This document shows, in pieces, positions 13,301-27,100 of a stretch of 64,000 nt of DNA (positions are counted from its first letter, which is position 1; every line of letters begins with the position of its first letter). Under the pieces are notes generated by a model, which was not told the DNA's origin, ran no database searches, and saw only the letters and a list, made by a program, of their open reading frames with translations. The translations under genes and the position numbers were made by a program. This stretch comes from Heliocidaris tuberculata (taxonomy: Eukaryota > Echinodermata > Echinoidea > Camarodonta > Echinometridae): contig CM046835.1 in assembly GCA_025618425.1 (NCBI GenBank), positions 18,487,436 to 18,551,435 on the forward strand. The letters run 5' to 3'.

Positions 13301-16300
13301 TAATTATCATAACCCTTTATAAGTACAGTATACACTACCACGATTCCCCTCAGGGAAGGACCCGGGTATTTTTCCGAATCATCTTTTCATTCTTAAAAAC
13401 ACTTTCATGCAAATTTCAGCACCTACATACACGCAACATGGAACCACCATGTGCATACCACGATACTCTCTGCATCTAAACAACCAACAGTCGAGTACCT
13501 TCTAACCCCCCCCCCCCCCCCCTGGCCATTGGGCAATAGAGTCCCTGCATTGAACAGGCGAACAGTATTACTTAGACCAGTGAGTACAGGCTATACCTAA
13601 TATAACCCCCCCCCCCCCCCGGCCATAGAAATTCAACAATGTTCCCTGCATTAAAAACAGGTGAACAATATCACGACCAGTGAGTACAGGCTATAACGCG
13701 TTTAACCTCCCCCCCCCCCCCCCCCCCCCCCACCCAACCCTGGCCATAAAAATGCAATAATGTTCCCTGCATTAAAAACAGGTGAACAGAACTACGTCGA
13801 CCAGCGAGTACAGGTTACACGCCAACAACAGGACTTAAATGCCTGGTAAACAACTTGGTGCTCTAAAAGAACAATGGCCACTTAGAATAATCAAAATCAT
13901 GTTTCCAAAAGTCAACCTTCACATGAGGTAATCTACTGTGGTGTGAACAAGTATAAATGCGAAGGGGCTAAAAATTACAATTTGCCGCCACACGGGCACA
14001 GCCCGCCGCCACTGAGCGTAGAATTGGATGAAACGTAACATATTAAACGACTTATACATGCCAACATACTTGATATCTGTTATTTCCTATACCCTTTTAT
14101 GATTTCAGATGCTAAGCTATGTAGTATCATATGTGAAATGAATAATGACAATCACCACCAATTACTTGGCGATAATGAGGCTTAACCAAAGCACTAAAGC
14201 ACCCCAATAATCCTGCCGACGACCAAAAGAATAAAGTTGTAATGCAATGAAAACATTGTAACAACAAGCTAAAACCATAACAAGTTCAAGTCAAACTTCT
14301 TGTTCCATAGGAAAGGGTGATAATAAAAGGGGTTCCTCCCAAGATCGAGTTAATTGCGATCCGTTGCTTACAACTTAATAACACTAAAATTAGTAGTTGT
14401 CAATGCATACGGTATTCCTTATAGATACATGTACTTTCCTGGTTGTTCTTGGGACCTGACAGACAGGCTACAAATGCACCTGCGAGCATGTCCGGCACTA
14501 GGAACCCATGAAATGAACTATGTCCATGTTAGAGCGAAGAATGTAGAAGAAAAATTATCAACACTAACGGAGGCTACGCAATATTTGCCAGACCTGAAGA
14601 AAGACTGCGCAGGAATAGTTCATTACCAGCTGGAGATAAGTGAATTCCGTCGCTGCGAAACAGCACCACCCGCTCATGCCTGATGTCCGGGTGATCCACG
14701 AAACAGCCCCCGATCCTGCGGCATATGGACCTGGCATGCTTGTTCAATGCGAGGCGCGTACGGTCAATCTTCGGCTGTTCGTCGTCACTAAACTGGCTGT
14801 ATTTCCTGCGAGGCAAGATATTGGACCAGATGATTCGTGCATTGGGAAGGAGCTCATGCAGCCCACCAAGCGTTGCGTCCAGGAGCAAAAACAATTCGTT
14901 CTTTCTGGCTCGACCCACGTCATTCGTCCCCACGTGCACTAGAATGTGGGACAGGCGGAACTCTGGGACGGAGGGGAGAACTTGTCGGACGTAGTCCACG
15001 AGCTGACCCAAGTGAAGCCCCCTGCGTCCTCTCCACATGACGGAAGCTGATAGCCCTAGATCTAGCTTCCCGGTACGACTGCATGGTTGGCTACCCAGTG
15101 AATCATGGAATCCCCAACCAGCAGGATTGTGCATGGCTGGCAACCTGCAACAGAAAACACAAAGAGATCTTCCGGCAGCCTATTGTTCACAGCTATGAGT
15201 CCCATGTAGGAACCTTCTAACTCATGTCAAATATTACTATAAAGACAATTAACCAAAGAATTTTGTGCATAAATGATAATACTTGTGATAACATGCAAGG
15301 CCATTTAAAGCCCCCAATAACCATTAATAATCGAACAGACATACCCCCGCCTCTGTTTCACAAAAACTGGAATATATGATTAGGAAATGCATATATGATT
15401 CCTTCCTAGATAAGTACATGCATTATTAAAACAAAATGCTGCTCATCGACATTATATACAGTATTCGTCGACATGCGTGAAACATTGCTACGAACTATCA
15501 CAATGTAAATGAGTATGGAAATAATGAAATTCACGCCATGGGTAACATATTCATACGCACATATCGCTTATGCGCGTCGGAAGACCAACGCCCCATTTTC
15601 CTAATCTCCTCAGCATCAAAACCGGCCATAGCTGCAGATGTAGCCGCACCTATTCGGAATGAGTGAGAGGCGAATCGTGATGTCGGAAGATCCAAAAAGG
15701 ACAAACACTTCCTCAAAATAGCAGTGAACTCCCGCCTGTTCACATTATTCCCGTCAAAACGACAGAAAAATGCGCTGCTGAACTTCGCTCGGACGGCGAG
15801 ATAGCCCAAAACAGCCAGGACGGGACATACAGAACTGCTGACAGCTTCCGGAATAAGAATATAACAACCCTGTCCCTGTTGGTCAGTTTTTGAAGATCGA
15901 ATGTGCCGCCCGGGTGCCATACCGTCCACCGTAACGTCTCGCCCTTCCAAGCTGACGCTGGACACTGCCTGGGAATAAGCCGTAAACTCCCAAATCCGCA
16001 AGAACCCGAAAAAGGCCACCAAAAAACATGCCTTAAATAACATAGCGTCATATGAGTTACAAACAACAGGGAGAACCAACAACAGTTTTTTAAGAAGCGA
16101 CATAGTAATCGGACAACGCACATCAGTCCGAGAATGCCGACGGCGACAACCAACTAACAAGCGACTAATGACAAAATGCTTAGTCGCATCAAACATCCCT
16201 TCCGTCCTCAAACGAGATGATACCCCAGATATATAGGTAACGATAGTGGAAGCCGCATATCCCTGCAGCGATAAATAAGAGATGTATAGCGCGACCTGTT

Positions 16301-19300
16301 CATACCAGTAAGGTGCATTGTGAGCTGGGAAATAAATGAACAAAAACTTACGAAAGGATTCCCAAGCTTGCTGATACACCGCATGAGTATTACGGGCATG
16401 GGATGCGATTAACTAGTCTGACCACTCTTGGTGAAGATCGCCCACAGATGGCGCGGAAGGAGAGTTGCCAACTGGTCTGCGTCTGGAGCAAGTTGACGAA
16501 AGCGGACGTTCTGGAAACGAGAATGAGCATCAGCAATGTTATTGCGCGCCCCAGGAACATAGCAAGACCTGAACCTAATGTTATGTTGTAGACATATCAT
16601 TACAAATTGACGGACTAGGTACATGATCATTGGACACTTGGAGGTCTGGGCATTAACAACTGCAACTACGGCTTGGTTATCTGACCATGACAACACTCTC
16701 TTGTTGGCCAAATCGTCGCCCCACAATTGCAGACCAACCACTATGGGAAACAACTCGAGGAAGGCAATGGAATACTTAGGTGTACCAACCCCTGCCGGCC
16801 ATCTACCCTGTGTCCACTTCCCGCTGAAATAAACTACGAAACCGATACTACCTGAAGCATCCGTAAAAAATTGCAAATCGTGTGTTTTCCAGGTATGGGG
16901 TTCCACGAACAACACTTTACCATTAATCTCCGAAAGGAAGTGCTGCCATGCCCGTAGGTCCGCCCTTGCTCCAAGCGTAATGCGAATCATGTGATGGCGC
17001 TGTTTAACGCCGATAGTCATATCGATTAGCCGCCGTAGAAAGGCCCGACCGGGAGCGACCCCGCACGGCAAACACAGTTTAGACTGCTTATGATTGACTG
17101 CAATGTTTTGAGCATGACCTTTTCCTTTCTCAAGACTGTGCGGATTAGCGCCTGCAGGGAAAATTTGCCCCACGACCGAATCTATCTCTAAACCCAAGAA
17201 AGTGATCTTGGTAACCGGGCCTACGGTCTTTTCCGCTGCAATTGGCACCCCGAATCGTTCACATACGCCCTTGAAACTAAATAGCAGATGTGCGCACTCA
17301 GCCTCAGACTTCCCTACAAAAAAGAAGTCATCTAAATAGTGCAAAGTATCGCGGGAATCGGCTACTCGGCGGGCAGCAATATTCAAGGAATGAACTGAAC
17401 CTTTCAAATACTGAACATGCAATGGAACAGCCCATGGGCATGCATCTATCATAGTAAAATTTGCCGTCAACACACATGCCCAACAGGTCAAAATCATCTG
17501 GGTGAACGGGCAACAGGCGAAATGCTGACTTAACGTCCGCCTTCCCCATGCATGAGCCCCTACCAGCTCCCTGCACCAACGAAATGGCATCGTCAAATGT
17601 GGCATATGCGACCGAACAATCCTTAGGATCTATTTGCCCATTAACCGAATTATTCCTTGGGGCAGAAAGGTGTTGGATCATTCGAAACTCCCCAGGAGTC
17701 TTTTTTGGAACTAAGCCAATGGGCGAGCACCGGAAATTCTCAAACGGCGGAGACTCGAATGGGCCGACAATTCTCCCCAAATCTAACTCTTGCATTAATT
17801 TTTGTACCAAGACATCTTTCCCCTCCTTAGCAGATTGCAAATTTTTTGATTTAACAGTGACTCTGGGACCCATGTACCCTAAGCGAAACCCCTTAGCAAA
17901 TCCATCGTATAAGAATTGTGCTTCTACCTTATCGTAACTATTGAGAAAAGGAATCATATGGTGCAGTTTAATTGGAGTTGGAGCGCGGATTCTGAGGTTG
18001 GCGGTCTTTGATTGTGCATTGGGAAGCTCCGTGCGAGGTCTGGTCACAACGCTGGCAACGGTGGGTGTACACACAAGGCCGACGGACACATCGGCCCCCA
18101 TTAACAGTAGCGCAGGCCCGATCCCCCTGCCGAAGCACGCCCTGCGACTTGACTGCGGACCGCACTTCCTCTCCGCTGAGTCGATTGGCCAAAGGGGCGA
18201 AAATTGCCCCTGCCTAAGGCGTTGCTGCTGCAGGCTGAAGGGGAATGCACGTACTGCGCCGCAGCTGTCATGAGCCACAGCTCGCTATCAACGATGGCCC
18301 ATGGTCGCGTGGGTTCCCTCTCCTGCCTTAGCCGAAACTGCACATCGTAAGTGCGCCAGCCGTAGCCGCCGAACCGGGCCGCGGTACGGACAATGTCCAT
18401 GTATTTGAACATCTCCGACGCGCGAGCCAAGTGTTTCTCCACAAAAACCGACGCATAAACCAAAAAGGCACTCGTCCACTGTTCTATCGAGGTTATGCGC
18501 GGTACCTTTCGATGGGGTTGCAACTGCAATGTAGACCCCGATAAAGCCAACACCATGGGAGTATTACTTTCCGAAACGGGGGCATTCTTAAGCAGCGCAC
18601 CCAATTCTACGAATTCGCTCTTCCAAATCTTCTCCTGCAAAGCGCGGCTGATTGTAGACCCTAGCGCCTCCCGAGGCGTAGCGCACAATAGAGGAGCACT
18701 ATCCGGCACTTGCTGAGCTATGTCGGGACCCGTACTCAAATGAACAATGTCCCTATCAGCGCAAACTACAGGCCAAGATTGAGAAGTACACTCACCCGAC
18801 ATTCCGGGAGTAGGCACCACCGACGGCCCAGGCTCCTCTGGTGTTGGCTGGAGAAGAGATGCAGCCTCAGCTACTCCGCTCCGATTCCTAAGACTGCGTG
18901 AAGGCGCCTCTGACTCAGCCACCGACGGACCAGGACGTGGAGTTGAAACCTGGTCGCTCACTGCTTTTGGGCGCCCGGCCCGCTTTGACTTCTGTTTTGC
19001 TTTTGGCATAGTCAACCAGCACTAGCTTTACACTATACTAATTATCCTAATACAACATCCACTTCCAAATGAAGAAGATCAAGTGTAACTTCCAAAGACG
19101 AAATCAATTAGAACGTCCAACGTTAATAAAAAATTTGGAGCTCTTAACGTCCAAAGTTAATAAAATTGCGAGCTCTTAATGCGATATCCCTACTCCATCA
19201 AATCAGCAGGCAGAATGAGTATCTACACCTCAACCGCGGGAACTTGACTTCTCTTCGCTAATTTCTATTGCTAAATATAGACTACAATAAATATACGCGC

Positions 19301-20917
19301 TCTTTCATCATAGCGCTATTATCCACATGAAAAGGACCGCGCGGCGACCGCAAAGGGGTGGCGGCGAGCTATTAATGTAACTGTAGTTGCCGCCCCGCGG
19401 TTAGATAAAAGGGCGCCGCGCATAACACTTGTCACCGACAATGTAAATCATTTATATCGCCTGAAGTACGATAAAATTTATTATTACGAGAAAGATAACA
19501 AATATTACATTAAAATTACAGTTTTAAAACGGAAATGTACCTACATTACTTCTTTATTAGGTACTGATAAAAAATAATTTAAGCAAGATAATTACAGAAA
19601 TATCAGTACTTATAGGGGTACATAACTAATTACAGAGATAAAGATTTATAAACAAAACAAGTAGCTTTTAAGAAGGGTCCTATTTACTACATGTATTACG
19701 GTTTGTACGTATCATGATATATTCCTTTCTCTCTTAAAAGTTCTGGTGTTATTTGTCAGATTTAATCTGATAATTTAGATAATTCATCTAAATATCTTTA
19801 TCTACTTTTTTCATTGCTCTACTTAAAAAGTCTGTCATGAATTACCAAAACTACAGTTTGTTGTAATGAAATTTTCATAGCAATAGAATGCGGCACTTCT
19901 TATATTGAGGATAAAAGTGATGCCATTTTCCCCTTGATCATGTTGGTTATTGAAAATGAATTCGTGAAAAGACATATTAATGCAGATTAAAAGTAATAAA
20001 AAGAAATTAAAAACGAAAGTCCTTTTTTATTTTAAGGTGTCTGTTCCAGCCTTTCCAGCACGTTCTTGTAACCTCAGAAAAGAAATAGTTCTTAGTCCTG
20101 GCAGGTCAGTCCCTACTTCAAGCGGCATTATAAGTGTCTTCTTGAAGGGAGGGTGGTGAAGGAACGTTGCTGCATTAAAGATTTATGGTAAGTTTTATCT
20201 CAATTGCTCATCGAAATCCTGCTACCTTATTTCTGAATCGCAGATGACATTCTTATTTAAACGTACCTCGTTCGGCAGATCCAGGCCTTCAACGTGTAGA
20301 TGTTGTGTATGCAAGATCTCAAGATATCTTGACAGGCTCGTCGGTTGATGTCCAGCTTGGCTTTCTTCCCAGCTATAGAGGCTCGCTCCTGAGGAAAATG
20401 AGCCGGAGGAAGGGTCATAAACAAGAATTTTATTTCAAGTGAACTAAGAAATGGAGTAGAAATTGAGTGAAACATGTCTCTATTTCATGAGTAAAGAATG
20501 AATACCACTACCATGGCTGAACTAACTACTGTAAGTAGTAAGGATCATACGATAATGCCTCACTGTCTTGTTTTGACGAATTGGAATCACATCCCTACTA
20601 AAATTTCATCAGATTTTTATTTCTTTAGGATTTGTCTAGTATAATTTTTAAGCTTTTGATTCCATTCTAGAGGTGTTGTAGTTTAGTGGATAAGTCACCG
20701 GACTGCAGATAACAAGGTACGGGGTTCTAATCCCACCACGGCACTAACTTCTTTTGGCAAGACTCTATTCTACTTTTGCCACTCTCCACCCAGGTGTAAA
20801 TGGGTACCTGATATGCTTGAGCGCTAGTTACTTTGGCGGCTCGGCTATAACCAGGGTAATAATGTCTAAGCGCCATGAGCGTCCTTGCGTGGCGGATATG
20901 AGCGCTATATAAGTGGC

Positions 20918-20966
<49 letters not shown>

Positions 20967-23900
20967 ATTGTTATTATTATTATTATTGTTGTTATTATTA
21001 TTCCTTTTCTACAATGCTTTTTTTCTTTTTCTTTTCTTTTTTTTGTGTTGCATTCTTTCTTCTTCCAAGTTACTGCACATTTTCAATTCAATTATCAACA
21101 TGACCTATTTGAATTTATTCAGATTCCATGCGTAGAAATTAAATACAGATAATGTAAAGTGAATATACAAAACACATGTCAAAAGTATTTAATAATGGCA
21201 ATGATGATATATACATACAAATTAAGAAGAAGAAAAAGACAACCCGTATATCCGTATATAGGAGATTGAATTATTAGACTTCTTTCGTACCTCGATCTTT
21301 CTCATAAAGTCTTGAAATGCTTCCTTCCTCTCTTGTTGGCCTTCATCATGTTTCACTGTGTACAGGTGTAAAAGTTTTTTAGTTTTTTTTTTAAATCATT
21401 TACACCATCACTTTCATGAAATGAACGAGAAACCATGAAGGGTTTTAAGTTAGTACCTCATAAACTGATCCAGCTACTCGTCAATATACTGAGAAGCAGT
21501 AGCCTCTTCTTACCAGTACATCATTGATTTAATTATCTCTAGAACATCCGCCAGTTAGTCTACAACGCAAGCAATGTCATATTATGCTTTAATACATTTA
21601 GCCAGCACTGCTTCACAATTTTTATTTTCACGCAGTTTAGAACCTCAACTTTAAAACAGTCACAATTTTCTTCTTTTTGTTTCAACTTCATATATTGTAT
21701 GAGTACAATAACAAATTCAAAACAAGATGACATTTAATAGTCTGTCGTACAGTTTCGTTTAAGTATTGAACGATTAAAGAAAAAATTACCTTGTTCACCA
21801 AGGGCGTCATCAAGAATTTCTTTACCCGATATGAAGAAGCACCTTTCCCTTGCTTGTTCCATGTTAGAGACAGTACCGGTTGATTTCAACAAATCGAAGG
21901 CCTCCTGGAGATGTTTTCGCCTTACCTAGAAAACGATGTGGTAGGTCAGAGTAACCCAAGAAAATTGTTATCAATTATTAATAAGTGCTTAATGAGCAAT
22001 CATCCTAGACAAGACATTTTTAATCATTGGAGCAAGACCAGAATTCACTTTTATGTAGTAACGGGTAAAAACACATACGCATAAAGCACACACATTTTTT
22101 ATTTATTTTTATTTTTTAATAACACACATGCACACGCTGGTATCAATATGCATATTGCACTTTATTTATTTGATGAACGATAAAAGAGCAGTGTAGATAA
22201 AATGCCTTGCTCAAGGGCATAAGTGCCGTGTCGGGGATCGAACGCCCGATCCTCGCATCTCCATGCAGTCAAGCGCCTTAAACCACTGGACCACGGCACA
22301 CACACACAAACACACACACAAACACACACACCCGCCCACAGCCATGAACACATGCAGATCTGTTATAAACTGTGTTGTCTGTAAGGTATGAACAATCATA
22401 ACTTCATGGGTTTCTCTGAAATCTTTGTGAAAATACTACAACTGTATTATCTATCCACTGGCAATGGTTGAGTGTTTTGTTTTGTTGTGTTTTTTTCTTT
22501 TTTTGTAAATGTTGCTTTTTTTTTTTTTTTTTTTTTTTTGGGGGGGGGGGTGGGACATCTCATAATTTGTTACAAACCCTTTCCTTCCGCTCTGGTCGTT
22601 CATTTGCTGAACGGTCCCACTGAGTCAAGCCAATGATGATATCAGGATTTGGCAGACGCTCTTTCACTTTCAAGAAGTGTTCTTTGTCCTGTTTGATAGT
22701 TGATACGAAGCAAAAAGCCAGTTATGAGGAAATGTGAAAATTATATTATTATATTAATATAAAGTTTACAAAATAGGACGAAAACGCCTTGTTAACCTCG
22801 GTGACAGTTATAAGAAATCATATCAAGTCAAATTACCGATGTCTACCAAACTAACAATTGTCACGTAGGTAGATAATATGATTAAAAATCGTCTGCAAGA
22901 AATATCAACAGCATGGCTATGGAAGTAAGACTGGCCAGACATTTTTTCCGGGGACATGTGCTCTGGACTAGTCGATGATGCAGGGTTTAGGGTTGCTACT
23001 GGGTTTTAGATCAGATTTAGGGTTAGGTTAAGCGTTATGTATGGTGTATGTTCTAGGGTTGAAGTTAGGAATTCGGTGTGAGGAGGAAACTGACAGTGGA
23101 GCAATTGTCACCGGAGGAGCGGGGCATGTGTCGTAGAATTCAAATAAGAGGATTTCGTATAGAGATGTCATAAAGTTCATCCATACCTCTGCTGTGATGC
23201 CAGATTCGGTGTTCACAACTAGGACATGTACATCGGCATCTCCACAAAAGTCTTTCACGTAACCCCCTAGCTTCCGACAAGTGCTAACTCCAGGGCTGTA
23301 TAAACAATAGGTGTGGGCTATAATGTAAAGGCTACAATATAATGAACTTCAAACCACATTAATTGTGCCAGTCATGAAACTGGAAATATAAGGTCACATC
23401 CGAAGAGGTATTATTTGAGAAATATAGGTAGATGGCACTAGGCATATTTTCTGTTTTGGTTTTCCTGTTTCAAATTTGACATATGTAATGACTTCTTATT
23501 TAGTAGAATATATCAACCCTACAGGAAGTCTGTTTTGAAGCGTCAAAATAACAAAAAAGTGTTCAGACTAAGCCCTTTACAGCAAAAATACTTCCTTGAA
23601 AGACATCAGTTTTAAAAATATTATAACCATTTACATATTCATAAATACAAAACGAAAAGTGAAATAGGGTATAGGGAGATATAATTAAGAGGCAGACACA
23701 AAAGTTCCTTCTACTGCATGTGTGCCTGAAGCAAGATATTCTCTATAAAGGGCGGATCCAGACAGCATTTTTAATACATATTTATCGATTATACTTTGAA
23801 CTGGAGGATCATCGCATCTCCATTGGTAATAAAAAAAAAAAAATTCGGAAATGACACTACCTAATGGCTTCTACAATACGAATTAAACTTACTTTCATTC

Positions 23901-24093
23901 AACTTGTCAATCGAAAATGCACTAGCTATTTTCTTATTATGGAATTATATATATATACATATTGTATATAAAAGAAATGGACATAGACATCACAGAAACA
24001 TAAAGGATCCCAATATATTTAAGCAAGGTTTCCGTTCATTTAAATAGTTTGCTTTATACATTTGTGACTATATCCTTTTGTTCATTTACCGAC

Positions 24094-24168
<75 letters not shown>

Positions 24169-27100
24169 TGCGTGTGTGGGTGTGTGTGTGTGTGTGTGTC
24201 TCTCTCTCTCTATATTGTGATCTAAATCCCAGTCAGTTGATTGGCTGAGTGCGTACCCTTGATTAAGCATATATTAATGTAAAATCTGAAATTCTAAAAT
24301 TCGATGGTCGACCTATAAGTTCGTCATATTCACAGCAAAAACAAACACACCTACCAGTCCACGATTTGGAGATAATGAGAGAGCAACGGACATTTGTGAT
24401 CATGGCGTGCGAGAAAGACCTCAATATTAAAGAATACATCCAGAGATTTATCTGCTGTCGCATCCGATAAGTCTTGAAGAACCTAAAATGAATATCGGAC
24501 ACGAAATGTGTAATAAACCGCAACACGTACGGTGGGCCAGAATGAACTTAAAGTCTACCTAAATTCGTATCTGATATATTTTGGAGCGAAACAAGATGTC
24601 ATTTGGTTATGTGACCCTCAGAATCCAATGGAAATACTTTTAACTGCGTATGATGTAAAAACTTTATAAAGAGCAAAATAACCACATTGACGCATCTCCA
24701 GTCCTACTAAAGTTTTCAAAGTCATACCTCGTTATGCTGAAATATTTGACCAGAAAAGTAGTTTGGATAGAATGAATGAACAATGTTAGGTGGTTAAGCA
24801 ATAAGAGTTTAAAGTTATCAAAAGTATTCCCATAGAAAACATACGTTTTGCATAGTAGTTGTCTGAGAATAATCTTCTGGGGAAAACTTAAACTTAACAA
24901 GTCGGAAAAAAGTGGCAGTCAAATTTAGTATCAGTGGAAAGTTAACTCCCTAGGAAGTTTGGTTCTAAGTTTTTAATGCGGCAATCGACTGCAATGTTAA
25001 CATTTTCCTTGTATTAACCCTTTGACTACTGGATTTTCTTATTCCCACCCATATGCTTAATACAGGGACGATCCGGTTCCCGTATGCAATGGGTTAATAC
25101 AAAAATATTTTTACACGTTTTAGCAAGTTTATCACGAAATAAGTTGTGAATATAAATTAGCTTTCGGATTTAAACTCATTTATATTGTTACATGGGTTAT
25201 TGGGAATAATCATAAGCAACAACAGAAGGGCACCTTTGAATAAAAAACAAAGTATTGATTTTCAGACATAATGCATTAATACAACAATATTTTAGGTTTA
25301 AGAAAAAAAAAATGACAAAGAGAAATATTGTTGAGAAATATTCTTTAGGGAGTTATCTTTGCAAAGAACATGAAAAAAGTTAGAAGAATCACAGTCACCA
25401 AAATGCCATTTTGGTGCACTTTAATTGGTTCGGCCTTGTCCCACTGTACGCCGTAGGCATGCTCCCCTTTTCTCATTCATACAATGGAAATTCTTGACAT
25501 ATTTTTGCCAGTAATATGTAAAAGGCTTTATGAAAAGGCAGGAAATATCGCTGAAGAAACGTTTTGCTGGTAATGTTCAAGGACTGTTGACAGACGGCGC
25601 ATAAGCAAGCCCTGCCACCATGTGTACTGGGCTGGCAATACGAAAATTACATATTTTGAAAAACAAAACGTCGTTACATTTTAAAGCTCATATAGGATGA
25701 ATAGGACGAACTACCATTCATAGATTTATAGGGATGATTTAGCAAAAACATTGCTTAAGAAATTTATGTTCCTTTAAGAGAAATTAGTCTCACTGCTACA
25801 AACTGTGTTGACTAGAAGGTCTAGTTCAGTAATGACAACTGTGGGATTTAGTTGTCAATAATTCTACAAATTAAATCAATATTTAACTTATGACTTGTAA
25901 AGACGATACGTTAACTACATTTAATGTAAAGTGATTGTTGTCATTTACATTTTGTTGTAATGTATCATTCAGATAATACACAGCCAAATTTACATATTCA
26001 CTGGTATTATATGCCTAAAAAGTCATATAACTGGCGAGCGGAGTAATTGAGAAAACTGACCTGCACGTCGAGGGTATATTCGACATTTTCCTTGTGGAAT
26101 GTCGCTCTATCCTTGTCATCCGGAGTCGTAGATGGGGAAAACGAACTCCTTCTGATTATGAAGTACGACACACTGCCAAGGCTGACGAGTTCATATGTCT
26201 GAGGGACATCATCCTCATCAACTTTTGTTTGCTCCATGGTGAGAAAACAATTGGTGGTGTGCCCCATGCCACATGCTAGTAATTTCTTCCCCAACATCGC
26301 GTTGATGAGCATACTTTTCCCGCTGCTGGTTCTGAGTTTGCGAAATCCAAATGCGAAGAAGATGAGTGAATTACATAGGTATACTTCTAAATTCACCATT
26401 AAAATCATTGCACTGAATTACTATGCATATTTGAATGAATTTCAATCTCTATGTGCTCACAGAGAAAGTATAAAGTGTGATATTTTTCATTATATTCAAC
26501 CATTTGATTTTGATAAATTCAACCTCGTTTTTAAAACAAAGATAAGAAAAAAATCATTTGTCTACAATAGCTTGTTCAGTATGCGTATACATTTGGCTCT
26601 AATAAGTACAAGCTTGATATTCCACGAGTACAAGAAGGAGAAAGGCGAGTAAAACTAGCCTTTATGGTTAGCATTCGGTTGCATGTACATGTTTCAGAAT
26701 GACATCCATATTAACCCTTTCAGGACAGGGATTATTTAAGGGCTAAATTGATCACATTTTGTTCTTCAAATTGGCAACAATAATATTTTTTCTTTTAGTG
26801 CTACATGGTTCAAATAAGGTGTAATGTCTTTGAAAACAATATACATGGTTAGAGATTTGTTGAATAGTTGAAAGAAATTGCCAATTTTGGTGAAAAAACA
26901 ATGATTTTAAACCTCTCAATGTGTTGCCAATTTAAGGATCTCAAAGCTTATTCTTGTTTTTAAAATTCCTGGCATCAAACGCAATATGGTCATGCAATAA
27001 AAATGGACATAGTGTGTGCAGAAAATTTTGCTCTTTCTACTCGTGCATCTGGTATATTTTTTAGAGCTCTGGATCAGAAGTTATTAAGCCAAACCACAAA

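Larger units (their letters stand above)
13147..19477 (-). mobile_element. Ngaro-type tyrosine-recombinase retrotransposon with SGNH hydrolase
   Basis: The ends are defined by comparison with the empty site at 62740-62748. In gene order on the minus strand it carries a gag-like ORF, reverse transcriptase with RNase H, a tyrosine recombinase and an SGNH hydrolase. This set, with no DDE integrase or LTRs, fits Ngaro in the DIRS order. The 6.3 kb insert sits in the intron between exons 9 and 10 of the mitofusin-like gene, in the same orientation. No ordinary target duplication is seen, only a TTATTA overlap at the junctions, as expected for recombinase-mediated insertion. Frameshifts in gag, in RT and in the hydrolase suggest it is no longer autonomous. 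I could not confirm the split direct repeats typical of the group. Confidence 0.88.
1..20749. repeat. Large direct duplication, copy 1
   Basis: This block recurs collinearly and in the same orientation at 50277-64000. It covers the 3' part of the mitofusin-like gene and its downstream flank. Position 1 already lies inside the repeat and position 20749 matches the last base of the window, so neither outer edge is visible. Relative to copy 2 it carries an extra Ngaro element (13147-19477), an extra LINE fragment (6935-7907) and about 120 bp more near 1515-1633. Small substitutions and indels are spread throughout at roughly a few percent, while coding exons differ by 1.8 percent as counted by hand over eight exons. 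Confidence 0.95.

Noticed and set aside
13503..13820. Regularly spaced repeat units, CRISPR-like at first glance
   Set aside because: Eukaryotic context, only three units, and the spacers are not unique; it is part of the Ngaro element.
14354..14994. Plus-strand ORFs of up to 109 codons
   Set aside because: They are antisense shadows of the SGNH hydrolase ORF.
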